DNA from: Welwitschia mirabilis
Taxonomy: Eukaryota; Gnetophyta; Gnetopsida; Welwitschiales
DNA length: 64,000 nucleotides
NCBI GenBank assembly: GCA_051453625.1
Contig: JBOZIK010000001.1
Span: 84,184,230-84,248,229 of the forward strand
Direction of reading: 5' to 3'
Below are positions 24,463 through 35,289 of the stretch, piece after piece. The notes under the pieces were generated by a model, which did not search any database, was not told the DNA's origin, and saw only the letters and a program-made list of their open reading frames with translations. Numbering within the stretch: position 1 is the stretch's first letter; each line of letters opens with the position of its first letter. The translations under genes and the position numbers were made by a program.

Positions 24463-25090
24463 AGTAGTCTTTGCTTGATCTTCATTTGCAATACATACTT
24501 GGTTGTATCCACTATACCCATCAAGAAAATAGTAGAATGCATGTCCTTGTATTCTATCCAATACTTGATCAAGAAAAGGGAGAGGGCAATGATCCTTTTT
24601 ATTTACTTCATTAAGTCTTTGGAAGTATATGCATACTCTCCACTTACCACCTTTCTTAAGTACTATAGTTAATGGGCTAACCCACTCACTATCTCTTATG
24701 GGGTAAATGATGTCAGCAACTAAAAGTTTAATAATCTCATTCTTAATTACTTATTTTAGTGTTGGATTTAGATGTCTTTGAGGTTGCCTTGTGGATTTCG
24801 AATTTTCCTCTAGGTATATCTTGTGTTGCACAATATGTGGTGGAATAAGAAATAGGTCCTTGTGACTCCAAGCAAAAGCTTCAGATTTAGATGTAAAAAG
24901 TGATACTAATGCTTGATAAGCTTTGGGGTGGAGATGGCTACTAATGGTTAGTGTCTTTTTTGGATTGTTGTTGATAAAAATGTATTTTAATCCCTTTTTA
25001 AGCTCTTTCAAATTCATCTCATAGTTGACTCTTTCATGTTTACTCAGGATTGCATAACCCTCCTTATCAAAATTTATCTCCATGGCTTTT
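24463..25090 (-). pseudogene. Ty3/gypsy reverse transcriptase, N-terminal half
   Basis: RT copies the element RNA into DNA. From 25083 downward the frame reads 'INNNPKKTLTISSHL', 'SEAFAWSHKDL', 'VQHKIYLEENSKSTRQPQR', 'LNPTLK', a single stop at 24748-24750, then 'VIKNEIIKLLVADIIYPIR', 'DSEWVSPLTIVLKKGG', 'KWRVCIYFQRLNE' and 'YYFLDGYSGYNQVCIANED' into the gap. These are the classic N-terminal RT blocks of the Athila/Tat branch. Apart from the one stop the half-domain is intact, which makes this the best preserved pol in the window. Confidence 0.85.
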
Positions 25091-25304
25091 ACTTCTTCAA
25101 AGTTTTAGGTTGTGATATTCTCAAATATTTCTTTCATCAAAGGTTCTATATTACTATCAAGTTCACAAGAATTAATGAAATTAAAACTACCTAAGATTGT
25201 TGAAAATTCCTTCATATCATTAAAAAGAGTTGGTTCTTCATATGTGAGGGCCTTTAACTCAAGTGAATGATGAGCTATAAACATTGTTGATCTAATATCT
25301 TCAC
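25091..25304 (-). pseudogene. Linker between protease and RT
   Basis: A 67-residue open frame (25105-25308) with 'LTYEEPTLFNDMKEFSTIL' and 'ELDSNIEPLMKEIFENI'. The same acidic linker is seen on the plus strand at 60415-60620 ('DDEEEYSIILKLLNFSN'), so it is a conserved part of the polyprotein in this family and not chance. Confidence 0.6.
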
Positions 25305-25700
25305 TCAACTCATCATTTGGATCCCTTGTATCCTTTTCTGCTGCATTGAATACTTGAACTTGAACCTTTTTATTATTATGTGAAGTTGCATAGTTCCAGC
25401 TCTAGTTTCTATAATGCAGTGAGCATTAGCATGAAAAGATGTACCTAAAAGCAAGGGGTATCCACCATTATGGTTAATTTCAATAATTATGATATTAATG
25501 GCATAGTAGGCTTCCTCTATTTGAATGATCAATTCTTTGATAATTCCAATAATCTTTCTTAATTGAATCAGACATTTTTAAGACAATTGTTATTGGTTCA
25601 ATTCAATTTTCTAATCTAAAATTTTTACAAATATGTAGAGGCATTATGTTCACACTTGTACCTATGTCAATAAGGGCCTTCTTAACCTTTTTGTTACCTT
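25305..25700 (-). pseudogene. Ty3/gypsy aspartic protease
   Basis: The active-site loop reads 'KKALIDIGTSVNIM' with the catalytic Asp present (25666-25668). Further on, 'NGGYPLLLGTSFHANAHCII' corresponds to the conserved PLILGRPF segment of gypsy proteases. A stop and a frame change separate the two halves. The enzyme would have released gag, RT and integrase from the polyprotein. Confidence 0.75.
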
Positions 25701-27480
25701 TTAATATCACACTAATGATTGTTGTCCCTGGATCTTTGAATTTTGGACATTTTCGCATCACGAAGTTGGTCATAAATTAGGCTAAAAATACTTTACTTAA
25801 TAATGTACATTTTTCCTTCCTCCTACAGGGTCCTTTCATACTTTAACATACTTAGGGTTGTCTTTAAGTATGTGCCAAAATGGTAGTATGACATTGACAT
25901 CCTTCATAATTGTTTTGATGTGCTCATCATAAGTTGGATTAGAGTTGAGTCTATCTAACTAAGGAGTAAGATGCTTTTTTTCTTTTCTTGGTGATTCATT
26001 CTTATTTTTTGAAGTATAAGTGAAAAGAAAGTGTATCTTATCAAGAATTTTTACATCTTCATCCTTTTTCTTTTAATGTCATCATTTGTAGATGGCTTTT
26101 CAGGGGTAGTAGTAGTGCCCTTTCGAGTCAGTACCTTCTAATCTTTCTTCACATTGTTGGGGTTAGATAATGTATTAGAAGATAATATGCCTTGTAATCT
26201 TGGAAGCTAATATCCTTGTGGTTTTGGTTGGCTAACATAATTTTTTGCATTATTCTAGCCTAATCTTGTATACTTTTTGGGGTTTACTCAATATTCTTAA
26301 GTGTTTGTTTGTTGATGCTTCTTATCTTTATCTTTCTTAATTGAATCATGCTTGTATTGATTGTATCCTCCATATCTTGGGTTATATGATTGTTTAAAGG
26401 AGGTTTTATACTCAGGTTTGAAAGAAGAACCTAATTGATGATAAGGCTTTTTTTCATTATGATAAGGTCCTTTGTAGTGATTAGGGTCTGATTAATTTAC
26501 ATAGCACACTTATTCCCTCACCACTTCCTTCATGATTGGCCAAAATAGATATTAAGTGACTAAGTGGTTTTCTTTACATAATTTAAAAGTAGGAGTTGAT
26601 GTGGTGTGGGCCTTTACTAATTTCACCTCTTATATTGATTTTAAAATTCTCCTTACAAGTGGGTTCTCACTGTTATTACTATCTTCATCTTCATACATGA
26701 GTTATTTTTATTTGTCCTGTCAATGTTTAATATGATGGATTTCTCTTAAAGATTACTCAATAGTTTTATTTTCTCTAGGCTTAGGCCATGCTTGACTAAG
26801 TTTAACTAAGTCTTGTAAATGTTTTCATGCTTCATTAGTTTGTATTAAAATAAACTCCCTCAATAAGAAAGATCTACCATTTATATTGTTGCAGTAGTGA
26901 GGTCATTGTAGAAGAAATAAATTAATTCTTCTTGTTGAAAATCATCTATGGAATTAGCTAAAACTAAAATTAGGAATCTTTTCCAATATGAATCATAATC
27001 CTCATTATCTTTCTACTGGAAAATTGTTACCTTATGATGTCTGTTTCTCAAAGTATTTCCACTAACGAATCATTTGATGAAGCTTTCTTTGATATCCTTT
27101 CAAGTTTTGAGACTTTTTTAGGGTAAGGTTTTAAGCAAATTCTTTGCTTTTTTGCTTAATTTATAAGGAAACACTATCATATAATTTCTATCAATTATAG
27201 ATTTCTTTCCATTACACATGAGCATCAATTATTCAATGACAATAATGTGTTCATAAGAATTTTCATGAGTTTCTCCACAAAAAGAAGGATAAGCATTAAG
27301 ATTTTTATTTTCTATGTCATCCCCAATAGGAATGTCAAAAGTATTATGAGTTTCTCTAAGTTTTGGTCCATATTTATCCTTAAGAGTTGGTTGGGTACCA
27401 CTAGAAATTATAGACATTATGGGAGTTGTAGGATTCTGATTTACATGTTTACTATTCAAAAAATGCAAAGTTGAAACTTG
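25701..27480 (-). pseudogene. Ty3/gypsy gag
   Basis: The N-terminal part is open at 27229-27468 ('PIGDDIENKNLNAYPSFCG', 'ETHENSYEHIIVIE'). It is followed with stops by 'RNYMIVFPYKLSKKAKNLL', 'SLKT', 'DIKESFIK' and 'FVSGNTLRNRHHKVTIFQ', which match the order of a retrotransposon gag core. A degraded zinc knuckle ('LCKENHLVT') follows near 26550-26600, then a Lys/Tyr-rich tail ('YNPRYGGYNQYKHDSIKK'). Gag packages the RNA. It is broken by several stops. Confidence 0.75.
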
Positions 27481-27828
27481 ATTTGTAGAAGAATTTACAT
27501 TAACCCTAAAAGAACTTGTAACAAAAGAGGTGGTGTTTGTTTTAAGAGGGGATTTACAAATTCTAGAAGATGATTTAGTATATAATGAAAAATTTTTAGA
27601 ATGTAAATTACAATCTTCTAGTAAAGCAGATTTATCAAATTTAGCAATACAACGTCACTTACCTTGAGTTCTTAAATTATAAATTTGAACACCTTCTTGA
27701 ATTGCCTCTTTTAAAACTTATTTTTTATGTTGATTATGTAGCTTTTTCTCTTTAGATTTTGATCAAATTCCCTTGTGTAACCTAAAAAATCCAACCTTTT
27801 AATTCAAAACCATTATAAGTAATCTCCA
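27425..27828 (-). repeat. Gag-start/leader segment, copy 1 (left of gap)
   Basis: About 400 bp that recur after the N gap at 27927-28330 in the same order and orientation, including 'catgtttactattcaaaa' and 'ttacaatcttctagtaaa'. By eye the copies differ at roughly one base in eight. The left copy runs directly into gag. Confidence 0.85.
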
Positions 27829-27928
27829 NNNNNNNNNNNNNNNNNNNNNNNNNNNNNNNNNNNNNNNNNNNNNNNNNNNNNNNNNNNNNNNNNNNNNNNN
27901 NNNNNNNNNNNNNNNNNNNNNNNNNNNN
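27829..27928. other. Assembly gap (100 N, size probably arbitrary)
   Basis: Exactly 100 N with near-duplicate sequence on both sides. Confidence 0.99.
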
Positions 27929-28330
27929 GTAGGATTCTGATATACATGTTTACTATTCAAAAAATGCAAAGTTGAAATTGTATTTGTAGAAGAATTTACA
28001 TTAAGCCTAGAAGGACTTGTAATAGAAGAGGTGGATTTTGTTTTAAGAGAGAACTTGAAAATTCTAGAATATGAATCAATAGAGAATGAAAAATTTTCAA
28101 AATGTAAATTACAATCTTCTAGTAAATCTTATTTATCAAATTCAAAAATAAAAAGTTGCTTACCTCTAATCCTTGAATTATAAATTTGAACACCTTCTTG
28201 AATTGGCTCTTTTAAAAATTGCTTTTCACATATAAAACATACTTTTTCTCTTCAGATTTGAATGGCATTCCCTTTCTTAACCTTAAAAATCCAACCTTTT
28301 AACTCCAAATCATTGTAGATAATCTCCAGG
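27927..28330 (-). repeat. Gag-start/leader segment, copy 2 (right of gap)
   Basis: Second copy of 27425-27828. It continues without a break into the leader (28331-28800) and the primer site. Confidence 0.85.
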
Positions 28331-28800
28331 GTTACATTAAAGTGCAAGGAGTATATCCAATTATTAACAGTGGTGTTTCTTCCTGGAATCTTCACTTAGG
28401 ATGCAAGAAAAAGATACTAGAAGGCTTCTTTCTATGTGGTAATCCTTTCAAATCATAAAAATCATAAGAAGGTAGACCTACCAAGGGGAAATTATGGCAT
28501 AAAATGGATAAGACAAAGAAGAGATAATTTATAATAAAAAAGGGTACACAGCATAAACAACAAGTGGAAACAATGTATTATCCTATAAAGGTAAATAATC
28601 TTATTTGGATAGGCGTAGACCTTTGAAATAATCTTGCCTTTGATTAAAAGGCAAGTAGATCTCTTTAGGTAATCTTCTCAAAGCAAGTAAATTGCATCAA
28701 TAGGTATTAGATAAAAACCAAAAGTAAATAGAGGTAATGATAGCACAAATTCAATCCACTTACTTTTGATTTTAATGCACTTGATAGCTTGTTCCAACAC
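28331..28800 (-). other. 5' leader of the Athila-like element
   Basis: Untranslated region between the duplicated segment and the primer site. No coding frame. Confidence 0.5.
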
Positions 28801-28818
28801 TCCTCGGCAATGGCAACA
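28801..28818 (-). promoter_or_regulatory. Primer binding site, tRNA-Asp type
   Basis: The minus strand reads TGTTGCCATTGCCGAGGA against TGGCGCCGTTGCCGGGGA. Three of four changes are C-to-T or G-to-A. It starts three bases inside the LTR end, as in Athila elements. Confidence 0.8.
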
Positions 28819-29450
28819 AAATGCTGGTGGCCCAAATTACACTTTAAAAGTAATCAATGCTTAAAATAATGAAATTATAATAAGGCTTAGTATAGGGTGA
28901 TTTAACCAATAAATGTCTTAGCATAGGGTTTTAACCAATGAATGTCATAATCTAAAGAGTGTAAGGCAATAATCTAATCAAGCACATAAATAAGAAAGAA
29001 TACAGTTTTAATTTCAATCCAATGTTTTTAATCAATTTTGTGTTTTTGTAATGTAAAAAGGGAAATTAACAATGCAACTATTCTAATGTGAAATACAAAA
29101 ATAAAAGAGAGATAAGATTTAAGCCTATGATAATCAAATTTCTGAGTTTTTATCATCCAACTCAGCTCTTATGACTTATTTCTAATTTAGAATTAATCTA
29201 GAAAATAGTGTTAATTAAAGTTCAACATAAATCATAAGATAAATCATAAGAATTAAAGAAGAAAGACATTTTATTAAATGAATTGAATGTCTTACAATAT
29301 CTTAACAAGGTAGTAACTTCTTAATGTTAGAAGCATAGCCTAATCACTAAGAATAATCTTTCTTATGCTAAAATTAATCCTTGACTCTTTGGATGCCTTT
29401 GTCACCAATCTCTAATGCCAAAAAGATGATTAAATGATGTTAAATGAGAG

Positions 29451-29458
29451 TTTTTATA
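29451..29458 (-). promoter_or_regulatory. TATA box of LTR promoter
   Basis: ATATAAAAA on the minus strand at the place homologous to 17846-17854. Confidence 0.5.
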
Positions 29459-29678
29459 TCTTTCCTAAAGTGGTCATGAATTAGGAAGGATAGTACAGAT
29501 GAAGAGGTGTCATTAGGCATAAACTAGACCTTAATTAACTAAGTTAAAAAGAAGTTATGGCCCTATTGTATTACTGTCCTCATGAGGATGACATGTAACA
29601 TGACACCCCTTCATCATGCAATCATTACCTGCCACATTAGAAACACGTTGGAATTCAAATTCAAAAATTAATTGATAT

Positions 29679-29704
29679 GTCATCCCCTATGTTGTGGGGA
29701 TGAT
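29679..29704. repeat. 26-bp hairpin-like motif in U3
   Basis: Arms GTCATCCCC and GGGGATGAT around TATGTTGT; eight of nine positions pair. Confidence 0.8.
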
Positions 29705-29791
29705 ACATGCCATGAAAGCCATGTCAACACATTACATCAGCCTCACCAAGTTAGCTTCTATAAGCCTACTTCAAATGCCTTTAACCTTATG

Positions 29792-29817
29792 GTCGTGCCC
29801 TATGTCGTGGGGATGAC
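29792..29817. repeat. 26-bp hairpin-like motif in U3, second copy
   Basis: Arms GTCGTGCCC and GGGGATGAC around TATGTCGT, then a half-site 'cggggatgatagtc'. Confidence 0.8.
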
Positions 29818-30164
29818 ATCGGGGATGATAGTCATTTTGTTGGTCTTTTCCTCTAGTTTTTGTTCCACTTGGTTCCTTAATTGAATTATTGCTTTTTTAA
29901 TGAAAATATGGCATTTAAGAGCATAACTAGATTGTTAGATCTGATTATGACAAAATGCCTAAAAATGATTGAATTGAGTTCCTGTTCCCTGTAAAACATC
30001 GTCAATTACACTATTAAAATATAATAATTTAGGATTGCAATAATATGCTAGTTGGGTTTCTTAAAAGTATATAATTCTTGAGTAAATATATTCATCTATG
30101 TATCCTTTAAAATCAAATACATCATTAATATAATAAGATATATAGTTATGATTAGAACCAACTA

Positions 30165-31799
30165 TGAGAATTGTCGAACTCAAAGAAAGGGATGAATGAG
30201 TTTCATCAAATAGAAATTTAAATCAAATAATAGAATGAAAAAGCATAATAATAAACACCCTATCAAGATAACATAGTTTCCTAGCTTGGGTATGTCTACA
30301 CATAAATGATATATTGCTCTTATACCTCTAGATATTCTTGACTTATAAGAAAATAGTGGTTTTCTATTACCAATCTTACAAGAAGTAAGATTTCCTTTGT
30401 AAGGTATCGCTTTCTTCCCCATAGGGAAATAGTGGTTTTCATAGGTACATTACAAACCTTATAATAATGAGAGTCTCCTTGCAAGATAGTACTTTCTTTC
30501 ACATAGAGAAATAGTGGTTTTTACAAGCACACCACAAACCTTATAATAATGAGAGTCTTTGCAAAGAAACACTCTCTTTTCCATTGGGAAATAGTGGTTT
30601 TCATAGGTACACCATAAACCTTACAACAATGAAAGTCTTCTCTTAAGGGAGTACTTTCTTTCCCATAGGGAAATACTAATTTTCATAAGCACACCACAAA
30701 CATTACAATAAATCAAGTGCTCATAGACACAATCTTAATGCACTTCCATAAATGTGTTGCCTTGCAAAGAGTTTAATTCAATACAAGAATGGGCTTACAA
30801 TAATATTAAAAAATACGATAGTCCAATAAATTAATATCCATAGATACAATACAATAACAAGCCTAAATGATGTAGTAATGAAGAATTTTTTATTCCTTAC
30901 TATGATTGGCACAACTATAAAAGAATAATATAGTAACATAAGAACTAAGAGGAAATGATGTAAATAGTGTAAGCTCCTTTGAAAATAAAAAATTTTATCA
31001 TTTGTAAGTGGTTACAATCATCTTTGCATCCTTTTTTTAGTATTTGATTTAATCATTATGTGCCAAAAATTTCAAGAACCTTGATTTGTTCTATGACATT
31101 AAGCCTTTATGCCATTAAAGAAAAACTAGTTGTTTGACCTCAAATAGTAGTCATTTAAAGTTTGTTACTATTGAATAATGGATAGGAAACTTCTAAGAAT
31201 TGAGTGTACATCTTCATTTTTAATCAAGATAAGCTTTGATTTAAAACATCTTTAAATTTATAAATGTCTAGTATCAGTTAGAAATCTTTATCTTGCAGAA
31301 GTCTTTAGTGAACTTACCCATATTTTGATAAAAATTGGTTTACATAATTCTTGAACCTTTATGACTATGAATTCATGATGGGAACATTAATAGCTTACTT
31401 AAAATGTAAAATATTAGTAAAAATTCAAATTAATTATATTACCTATTTTAGTTTAGTATAGACATCTTTAAACATGTTAATGTCTTCATCTATGTCTGAT
31501 TCAACTTCTAGCATAGTTATCTTTAATGAGATATTTATCTTTAACTTGTGACTTAAAATTTGGTACAATATAAATGTATTCAATTTCTCATGTATCTTTA
31601 CAAGAGATATCTTTAATTATATAAACATCTTTATACCACTAATTTTACATTTCAACAATCTCATCATTTTTATGAAGTATCATCTTTGAAGATCCATCAT
31701 TATCTTATGCTTGTCATGGTCTAATGTTCTTTGTAATGACCTATCTACACAATGACATAAAATATTTGATAAGTGAAGTTATCAAAACTAGATTTACTA
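30165..31799 (-). mobile_element. Copia-type LTR (about 1635 bp), copy 1
   Basis: Aligns along its length with 38915-40323: 'gatgaatgagttt.a.caaata' near 30190, 'ttctaacttgggta' near 30280, and the end block '.ttta.taataatct..cc.ttttgatgatgt'. A pyrimidine tract follows its right end (a polypurine tract on the minus strand), so it is the 3' LTR of a minus-strand element whose interior lay to the right. It is about 226 bp longer than its partner because an 80-bp repeat has expanded (30351-30720). The minus-strand frames at 30180-30502 run through the repeat and are not genes. Confidence 0.65.
30351..30720. repeat. Tandem 80-82 bp minisatellite, about 4.5 units
   Basis: Units begin 'aaatagtggttttcata' at 30351, 30427, 30509, 30589 and 30671 and include 'ccataggg' and 'ataataatgagagtct'. 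The partner LTR has one unit, near 39095. Confidence 0.9.
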
Positions 31800-31817
31800 A
31801 TAATCTCATCCTTTTGA
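31800..31817 (-). promoter_or_regulatory. Decayed polypurine tract
   Basis: Plus 'taatctcatccttttgatgatg' corresponds to 'taatctttccctttttgatgatg' at 40325. The minus strand resembles the AAAAAGGGGGAGA-type tract of Sireviruses. Confidence 0.5.
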
Positions 31818-32218
31818 TGATGTATAAAAATTAGAGAATCTTGTTAGTGCAATCTCATTTAATCAGCTAAAATCGATATTCATATTCAAGAGAAATGCAC
31901 ATGATCACTTTTTTTAATGAAATTGAAAAAAAACATGATATTAAACAATTGAATAAACATTTATAGAATAGAGTAAAAGATGCACAAAAACATTTGATAA
32001 TTAATTTAAAAACATTAATAACTAATCAATTAGGATAGACTATCAATAATGTGTCCACAATATATTACAGCATAAATTTAAGTTTGTATGCTAGTAATAC
32101 ATCATGAATAATGTGCTAATGGTAACATACTAAATAAAAATCAAAATGTGTTAAAATAAAATTTCATTAGCAATATATAGTATTAAGATTATAAAAATGT
32201 GCTAATTAATAATAAGAA
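31818..32218 (-). other. Stub of copia internal 3' DNA
   Basis: Matches 40341-40670 in order, with no coding frame. It ends abruptly where gypsy gag begins at 32219, so the element is truncated there by insertion or deletion. Confidence 0.5.
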
Positions 32219-33100
32219 TCAAAGCATTTTCTTTAGGTAAGGGTTTAGGTCATGTTTGACTAACTTTCACTAACTCTTCCACCACTCTTCAAGCATTTTC
32301 TAAAGTAAGGTTCATTAAATTTCCTCCACATGAAAAATCAAAAAATTGCTTAGTTTGACTATTGAGTCTACTATAAAAGTAGCCTATCAATTCTTCTTGA
32401 GAAAAAGCATCTACAAGATTTGAATGTAAAGAAATGAAAAATCTATCATAGGTAGAGGCATAATCTTTATTTGGCTATTGTTAGAAGTTGGTTACTTCTT
32501 TTTTATATTTTCTAATGGTAGTTTCACTCATGGATCTCTTAATAAAAGCTTCTTGAACTTGAATCCATGATTTTAGAATCTTATGTAGAATCATTCATAA
32601 CCAAAGTTTAGCTTTATCTTTTAAAGTGATGGGAAAAATGACCATATAAATTCTATCACTTATTCTTTTCTTACCATTTCCTAAAGTAAGCACTAATTGT
32701 TCAATGTCGGTAATCTATTGTAAAGGATCTTCATCATGTTTACTAGTAAAAATGGAATAAGCATTTAAATTCCTAAGTTTAACATTATCACTAGGAGGTA
32801 AATAAAAAGGGGTTTGAATTTTACATTTTTTAATAGCTATAAGCTCTCTAAGGGTGACATTGGTATTGAGATTTATAAGTGTAATATTAGGGTTCCAATA
32901 ACAAGAGGCAGATTAGGTGAAGCCACTTGCTTTTTATTTTGTAAAAAACTAGACATATTTAAGAATTGATTTTCTTCTAAACTATCATCAAAATAATCTT
33001 CTAAAAATTTTTCTTTTATAAAATCAGATTCTAAAGAAATAAATGTAGAAATTTATGAAATTTTTAAAACTTTCATACCTTTAGTGTATGTACTTAAGTT
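32219..33100 (-). pseudogene. Ty3/gypsy gag (second family member)
   Basis: Reading down the minus strand with a few stops: 'NLNAYSIFTSKHDEDPLQ', 'LVLTLGNGKKRISDRIYMV', 'IFPITLKDKAKLWL', 'ILKSWIQVQEAFIKRSMSE', 'TTIRKYKKEVTNF', 'YASTYDRFFISLHSN', 'LVDAFSQEELIGYFYSRL' and 'TKQFFDFSCGGNLMNLT'. This is the full order of a retrotransposon gag core, better preserved than the copy at 6990-7560. It belongs to the element whose LTR is 33651-34716. Nothing of its pol follows: at 32218 it abuts copia DNA. Confidence 0.8.
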
Positions 33101-33629
33101 AAATTCAAAGTCAATCAAATCTTCTTGAATGTTTTCCTCTATGAATAGTTACTCTATATGATATTTTTCTTTCTTACTAGATTGTACTTATCTCAGCATG
33201 TTCAGCTTTAATGTTTAATATTCATTATCCCTATGATCATTCGGAAGATAGTCTAGATTATAGAAAACACAAAAAACACAAAAAATAAAAAACACAAAAA
33301 ATAGAAACATGAAATAGTAGATACAAAAAACAAAAAACCTAATTGTCATCTTATTGAGTCATATAGATGATAGAGGGGATGATAGAAAAACCCTAAAAAA
33401 AAAACTAAAACAACTAAAAAACTTAAGTTCCATAGGTTGTCATCATTGCATGTCATCTAGATGATGAAGCAGATGATAAAGCATTTATTTTGGAATGGAA
33501 AAATAGAAACTACAAAAAGAAAAACCTATTCTACTATACATAAAAATATAACTCTACTATAGGCAAACATCCAAACTAATATCTAAATACTTACCTAAGA
33601 AATAACAACTCTTGAACTCTAAGTAGCCT
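33101..33629 (-). other. Leader between gag and primer site
   Basis: AT-rich, no frame. It contains two 27-base relatives of the GATGAC hairpin motif (33346-33372 and 33439-33465) and A-rich runs. Confidence 0.5.
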
Positions 33630-33647
33630 TCCTTGACAATGGCATCA
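33630..33647 (-). promoter_or_regulatory. Primer binding site, tRNA-Asp type
   Basis: The minus strand reads TGATGCCATTGTCAAGGA. All six differences from TGGCGCCGTTGCCGGGGA are C-to-T or G-to-A. Confidence 0.75.
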
Positions 33648-33650
33648 AGA

Positions 33651-34716
33651 TGTTGTAGTACATATTTGTATAAACAACCATGCTCAAGAAGATCCTATTA
33701 GCTAGATATTTTCCATAACACAACACATTAATATAGATGAGAGTGAATCCAAATATCATAATTCATCAAAGGAAACACTTATATATTCAAGTAATAAAAA
33801 TAGAATGTAATGTAGAAAATCACAATGCAAATACACTTATGGAGAGTTAATATAGGAAAGGAAAAAGAGAAATAAACCTAAACTAACAATGCTCAACCTT
33901 GAGAAAGATTTACTTCATAACCTATATCACTTAATATCTATCATAGAATTAGAAGCAACATAAAGTATGAGGGATAAGTAATACAATAATCATAGGAAAT
34001 AGAAAATATTTCTTTGTATTAATCTCAATCCAACATCCATGTTATAAATTAGCTACACCTTAATGAAGAAAGCATATCCCAACACTGAGGAATATGTCTC
34101 TCTACAACTATAAAGGATTGATCTTTGATTCTTTAATCTTCTATCATGAGAATTTCTTGTGTAAGTAAAGATGAGTAAGATTCAAGAATGGAGTCAGTAC
34201 TTATTGACAAATAGACTCACAAATAGATAAATAAGATAAACAAGCATGGACACAACCCTAACAACTACATAAGAGAAACAGAAATAAATGCCAAAGGCTA
34301 GGTAAAGTCTAGTTAAAGCATTATAATAGATATCATCTTGATAATCATCTATATGATATAGGGGACAATGCCACCTCATAATAATTTCATGTCATTTGCC
34401 AAAGTGATTCTAATCAACATTCTTCTTTGCTTTAATTATTCTTTTATTTGTATAGTTATTTGAATGATGAGATAGATAATAAACTTTTTACAAGTATCCA
34501 TGTAATGAATTATCCTTAATGTTTGAAGGAAGTATACTTCAATATAGAAAGTATTACAAACTACTTTAATTACTACAAAGTGTCATGAATATTGCATGTT
34601 TTCATATATTTCATCTCATCTCTCCATTATCATAGAAATCTAGCATACACCTATCTAATATCCTATAAAACTACTTGAAATACCCTATCAAATACATACA
34701 AGTTGGTAGTGGAACA
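33651..34716 (-). mobile_element. Gypsy LTR flanked by internal DNA on both sides
   Basis: It starts TGTTGTAG beside the primer site and ends GGAACA at 34716. Aligns with 1-955. Left of it are a primer site and gag, so it is the 5' LTR of that element. Right of it is the 3' region of another element (accessory ORF and match to 21775-21815), for which it holds the 3' LTR position. Its TATA box has decayed. GATGAC-type repeats lie near 34343-34369. Confidence 0.7.
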
Positions 34717-35149
34717 GAGCCTCTTACTTGTTCTTGTCAGTTTGTGACAAAACTAGATGGATAACCATGATTATGAATGAACTTGACTAATCAATAAAAA
34801 TAACTGAGGTATTAAAAAATAATCTTAGAAATAATTTTAGAAATCTTGAAGATATAAAATAAATTGTTAAAAATAAAATATTAAACATTTTAGCTATGTA
34901 ATGCACTGATCATGTTGTTGTCTAGGTAGTCATCTAAACAATATGAGGGCGAATAGGCTAAAAAATGTTTTTTAAAAACAGAAACTTGTTATAGAAATTT
35001 TTAGATAGATAATCATTAAATACACTAATAATTAATATCTCCCCACTAAAATGATCACAGGAAATATAAGCAATCCTCATTAATAAATGTAAAAATAGTA
35101 AATATGAAATCTAAAGAAATGTATACCATGCTTAATTTCAAAATAATTT

Positions 35150-35150
<1 letters not shown>

Positions 35151-35181
<31 letters not shown>

Positions 35182-35182
35182 G
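35151..35182. repeat. TG/TA microsatellite
   Basis: A tatgtgtg run followed by an uninterrupted TA run. The minus-strand frame at 35055-35252 is a product of it ('YIYIYIY'). Confidence 0.9.
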
Positions 35183-35289
35183 TAACATGATTTTTTGGTA
35201 TAATATATATGGAGAGGAAGTTACAAAATATGACATAAATAAATAACTCCATTTGTCATCTCATGATGAACTTAGAATAGACAATAGGC

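Larger units (their letters stand above)
17248..30039 (-). mobile_element. Near-complete Athila-like Ty3/gypsy element, 12.8 kb
   Basis: Minus-strand order from high to low coordinate: 5' LTR (28822-30039), primer site (28801-28818), leader, gag (25900-27480), protease (25305-25700), RT (24463-25090), RNase H (23646-24027), integrase (22240-23350), a long 3' region with an accessory ORF (18735-19940), polypurine tract and 3' LTR (17248-18435). The RT sequence ('HKIYLEENSKSTRQPQRHLNP', 'FLDGYSGYNQVCI'), tRNA-Asp primer site and length fit the Athila branch. No matching 5-bp target duplication is visible (agatg at left, ataat at right), so the flanks have diverged or the ends are recombinant. 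Two N gaps lie inside coding or leader DNA, and one has duplicated flanks. Confidence 0.8.
28822..30039 (-). mobile_element. 5' LTR of Athila-like element (1218 bp)
   Basis: TG...CA ends; pairs with 17248-18435. It is 30 bp longer, mostly because of a small tandem duplication (28885-28916 with 28917-28946, 'cttag.ataggg'). TATA box at 29451-29458 on the minus strand. Two 26-bp motifs in U3 (29679-29704 and 29792-29817). The plus-strand frame at 29672-29884 is a shadow across these motifs. Confidence 0.85.

Noticed and set aside
24007-24672. Long open frames on both strands (up to about 300 residues)
   Set aside because: Most of their length is N. Only the minus-strand RT/RNase H parts outside the gap have real protein patterns.
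29672-29884. Plus-strand 70-residue frame with several His/Cys
   Set aside because: It is the LTR antisense strand across the GATGAC motifs; the Cys/His spacing fits no zinc finger.
17243-30044. Target-site duplication for the 12.8-kb gypsy element
   Set aside because: agatg and ataat share only two of five bases, so no duplication is claimed.
30180-30502. Overlapping minus-strand frames of 80 and 60 residues
   Set aside because: They run through the 80-bp minisatellite; the apparent repeated peptide is a consequence of the DNA repeat.
30351-30720. CRISPR-like array
   Set aside because: Units are contiguous with no unique spacers, in a plant LTR; it is a minisatellite.
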